DNA of 64,000 nt from Haloplanus rubicundus (GTDB taxonomy: Archaea > Halobacteriota > Halobacteria > Halobacteriales > Haloferacaceae): contig NZ_CP031147.1 of NCBI RefSeq assembly GCF_003342675.1, positions 161,192 through 225,191 on the forward strand, given 5' to 3'. The notes below the pieces were generated by a model. That model had not been told where the DNA came from and did not search any database. It saw nothing but the letters and a program-made list of their open reading frames with translations. Position 1 is the first letter of the stretch, and the number at the start of each line of letters is the position of its first letter. The translations under genes were made by a program, and so were the position numbers. This document shows positions 61,686 through 64,000 of this stretch, in pieces.

Positions 61686-62660
61686 ATGTCACTGAGAAAC
61701 GTCTACGAGCGGACATTCGACGAGGACGTCCCCGCCGCCGAGCGGTCCAGCAGCGGCTGTCCGGAGTGCGGCGGCCTCGTCCACACAAACAGTATCGAGA
61801 CCGTCTGTGACGACTGCGGGCTCGTCCTCGAGGATTGTCCGATCGACCATGGCCCGGAATGGTGCGCCTTCGACGAAGCAGAGCACATCGAACGCACGCG
61901 GACTGGTCCGGCGCTGACCCCGACCCGCCACGACCGGGGGCTGTCGAGCGAGATTGGCTTCGACCAGACCGACGCCAACGGTACGACGCTGTCGGGCCGA
62001 AAGCGGAGTCAGATCGGCCGTCTTCGGCGCGAGCATCGGCGCGGCCGCTGGTCAAGTAAGGCCGAGCAGAACCTGGCCCACGGCTTTTCGGAGGTTCGAC
62101 GGATCGTCGGCGCACTCGATCTCCCACGGAGCCTCCGCGACCAGGCCTGTCGCCTCTACCGAACTGCTGCCGGCGAGGACCTCATCCGTGGCCGGTCGAT
62201 CGAGGCGATGGCTGCCGCCAGCGTCTACGCCGCGTGTCGGTGTGCCGGGCTGCCCCGAACGCTCCAGGAAGTCAGCGTGACCTCGGCAGTCTCCCACGAG
62301 GGCGTTCAGAACGCATACAGCGTGCTCAACCGGGAGCTCGAACTTCCGACGGTACCGATGGAGCCTCTCGAGTACGTCCCGAAAGTCACCTCGGCACTCG
62401 GCCTCTCGGCGGGGACCCGCCAGCGAGCAGCGGCGCTCGCGAAACAGGCAGTGCGCACCGGTGTCGCGAACGGATACAATCCCGCGGGTGTCGCGGCTGG
62501 CTGTGTGTATCAGGCAGCCCGAGAACAGGACGAACGGGTCACCCAGGCAGCGCTCGCCGACGCTGCCGAGGTCACCCCGATGACGGTCCGTGTGCGGTCG
62601 AACGAACTCCAGACCGTTCTCGACGGTGGAGACGACCAGCCTCGGCGGGGGAACGCGTGA
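61686..62660 (+). CDS. tfb: transcription initiation factor IIB (TFB)
   Basis: 324 residues. N-terminal zinc ribbon with Cys25, Cys28, Cys41 and Cys44 (CPECG, CDDCG), a B-reader-like segment, then two cyclin-like repeats from about residue 115 (AHGFSEVRRIVGALDLPRSL, and a second from EPLEYVPKVTSALGL). TFB recruits RNA polymerase to BRE/TATA promoters; haloarchaea have several. As an accessory TFB it may direct a subset of promoters of this element. A small zinc-finger gene overlaps its stop by 4 bases. Confidence 0.97.
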   Translation: MSLRNVYERTFDEDVPAAERSSSGCPECGGLVHTNSIETVCDDCGLVLEDCPIDHGPEWCAFDEAEHIERTRTGPALTPTRHDRGLSSEIGFDQTDANGTTLSGRKRSQIGRLRREHRRGRWSSKAEQNLAHGFSEVRRIVGALDLPRSLRDQACRLYRTAAGEDLIRGRSIEAMAAASVYAACRCAGLPRTLQEVSVTSAVSHEGVQNAYSVLNRELELPTVPMEPLEYVPKVTSALGLSAGTRQRAAALAKQAVRTGVANGYNPAGVAAGCVYQAAREQDERVTQAALADAAEVTPMTVRVRSNELQTVLDGGDDQPRRGNA

Positions 62661-62830
62661 CTTCATCAGCGGGTGCGGAAGGCACAGCTGGTAGCTCCGA
62701 ACAGGTCATCGATCTCGAGCGGGCCGGCTGGAGATCGGGAACACCCTGCCCGGCGTGCGGTCACGGAAACGTTCACACGATCGTCCATGCCGGCGTCCTG
62801 TTCCGCGACAGCGGGAACTGGAGAGATTGA
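62657..62830 (+). CDS. small CPxCG zinc-finger protein
   Basis: 57 residues. GTG 62657 overlaps the TFB stop codon (GTGA). The motif CPACGHGNVHTIVHAG gives a CxxC and a His-x3-His that could bind zinc. A similar micro zinc ribbon occurs at 3170-3325. Translational coupling to TFB suggests a partner or modulator of it. Confidence 0.55.
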   Translation: MTSSAGAEGTAGSSEQVIDLERAGWRSGTPCPACGHGNVHTIVHAGVLFRDSGNWRD

Positions 62831-62960
62831 TCTTTGGGATCGGGATGAACTGGAGAGCGTAATTGGAGACAAACTAACCGAGATCTACTGGAATCTCATT
62901 CTCGCGTCTGCTATATCCCGATCTGAAGAGAAACTTTCTCGAAACTTCGCTCAAAATTAG
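62826..62960 (+). pseudogene. C-terminal fragment of an unidentified gene
   Basis: A frame overlapping the end of the zinc-finger gene continues as IDLWDRDELESVIGDKL, TEIYWNLIL and SRNFAQN to a TAG stop. It reads like the last about 45 residues of a restriction-like or nuclease protein without its beginning. Probably the edge of a deletion or insertion. Confidence 0.4.
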
Positions 62961-62970
62961 GATTATAATC

Positions 62971-64000
62971 ATGGTTGTCGGCCAAGAATGCAATATACTG
63001 ACAAAGATTTCCTCCCCGATCACTGGGTCTGATGTTGTTTTTTATCCGTCTGCAGGGCATGGGGGAGGGAAATTGGATGCATGGGAATTTGATGCTGACT
63101 TGGTAATCATGGCAGATAAAATGCCAGACCAGTCCGACACTATGGACGACTGGTTTGAATCGTTTGGTGGGGACTCCGACCAGCTATTTGCTTCTTCGGA
63201 TAACTACCGGATTGAACAAAGAGGTGACCGCTACTTCTGTTTCTTTTTCGGGGATAATAATGAGGTGTTTGAAAAAATTCGAGACGCGCATCTACCAATT
63301 ACGACTTTTATCGGGATTAATGACGGTTGTGGGGAAGGGGGAAACTACGAATGTGTGAACAGTCAACCGTGGTTACACAAAGTTTTCAAACGCTTCCCTA
63401 CCAGCGGAGGACGGTATATTACAGACCATTCTCCGGTTATCTATCCAGTAAATCATCAACACTGGCATTCACACCCACCAAAGCCACACCGGGAATTCAT
63501 ATTTGAGGATTGGAATCTCAAACGGGGATACGGTCGGCTTCGTAGGTATTCCAGTGGTATGTACGGCCGAGGGTTACAGTATGAGGTGAACCGACACAAC
63601 AGGTCCGTTTGGCGTTGGGAAAATGAAACCGACGTGACTGTCACGCTCGAACACGACAATATTGCCAACTATACCGAATCATTAGATGGTGTGGTGGTCA
63701 GTCGGAGATGTAAGAACCAACTTGACGAATTATGTGAAGTTATCCCACAACATCAGGTGATTCGAGGCTGGCATTCGGGAACAGAAGATGAAGAGTATTT
63801 CACGCGCCATATTCTCGAATGGGCTGAGGATAATCAACTATCCACGGTCGGTACAATCGCCTACGGACAGGGAGAACATGAGGGCATACTGACGGTTTTG
63901 AATAGTTGGGCCAAGGCCTATCCTCAGCGTGTGAAGATTTTCTTTTTTGACGAAGAAGATTTTCAAGATATTCGTTCAAATTTCGAGTATACGGGAGGTT
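62971..64000 (+). CDS. partial gene of unknown function, AT-richer than neighbours
   Basis: An open frame of 343 codons from ATG 62971 to the window end without a stop. The protein is Trp/His/Tyr rich (HWHSHPPKPHREFIF, WRWENETDVTVTLEH), with a C-terminal part (GTIAYGQGEHEGILTVLNSW) that might be a Rossmann-like alpha/beta region. Base composition is clearly AT-richer and codons less G/C-ending than the preceding genes, a sign of recent transfer. Not recognised. Confidence 0.65.
   Translation, partial: MVVGQECNILTKISSPITGSDVVFYPSAGHGGGKLDAWEFDADLVIMADKMPDQSDTMDDWFESFGGDSDQLFASSDNYRIEQRGDRYFCFFFGDNNEVFEKIRDAHLPITTFIGINDGCGEGGNYECVNSQPWLHKVFKRFPTSGGRYITDHSPVIYPVNHQHWHSHPPKPHREFIFEDWNLKRGYGRLRRYSSGMYGRGLQYEVNRHNRSVWRWENETDVTVTLEHDNIANYTESLDGVVVSRRCKNQLDELCEVIPQHQVIRGWHSGTEDEEYFTRHILEWAEDNQLSTVGTIAYGQGEHEGILTVLNSWAKAYPQRVKIFFFDEEDFQDIRSNFEYTGG

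Overview
The window reads as the accessory replicon or integrated conjugative element of a halophilic archaeon (class Halobacteria). Nearly all long proteins are strongly acidic and Asp/Glu rich, codons favour G/C in third position, genes are tightly packed with ATGA overlaps, starts are often leaderless, and the transcription and replication genes are archaeal: Orc1/Cdc6, TFB, an RPA-like protein, an MCM-like AAA+ ATPase and TRAM and UPF0212 proteins. No rRNA, tRNA, CRISPR array, integrase or intact insertion sequence was seen.

Layout. 1-2.4 kb: an Orc1/Cdc6 gene followed by five same-orientation copies of a CTATCGATGTGT-type box, the probable replication origin, plus a small gene with an inverted-repeat operator. 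2.7-4.8 kb: a small winged-helix gene, a zinc-ribbon protein, a metallophosphoesterase and an unknown gene. 4.8-8.6 kb: a four-gene operon with 4-bp overlaps ending in an MCM-like AAA+ ATPase, with two twin-arginine-motif proteins. 8.8-10.6 kb: an AbrB-like protein, a phosphohistidine-swivel-like protein that lacks the histidine, and an unknown gene. 11-19.4 kb: a nuclease and defence-like stretch with an Mrr nuclease carrying a zinc ribbon and a membrane anchor, an HTH regulator, a PIN/RHH toxin-antitoxin pair, an unknown protein overlapping a PLD-nuclease/P-loop fusion, and a GIY-YIG nuclease.

19.4-39.3 kb is a conjugation (type IV secretion-like) region: a membrane AAA+ protease-like ATPase, a VirB6/TrbL-like membrane protein, a VirB4/TraC-like ATPase, PrgI-like and other membrane components, and two small duplicated proteins on the minus strand; VirB2-like small membrane proteins, a large surface protein and a 1377-residue VirD4/TraD-like coupling ATPase on the plus strand. 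Three intergenic regions here carry a 15-bp near-palindrome; two have it in tandem at an exact 17-bp period. 39.7-43.2 kb: a primase-polymerase-like protein and an RPA-like ssDNA-binding protein.

43.2-52.4 kb: decayed DNA, then a phosphoesterase island (SIMPL protein, dual-specificity phosphatase, three metallophosphoesterases of which one is frameshifted, two TIM-barrel proteins, a pentapeptide-repeat protein, DUF1810) with an IS5-type transposase remnant. 52.6-58 kb: an 1101-residue tubulin/FtsZ-like GTPase followed by a membrane-anchored Mrr nuclease. 58-62.8 kb: UPF0212, TRAM and OB-fold proteins and a TFB gene. The TFB upstream region carries the same inverted repeat, with the same 19-bp spacer, as the gene beside the origin at the other end of the window, so the two ends are probably co-regulated. 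62.8-64 kb: a truncated gene fragment and an AT-richer gene that runs off the end.
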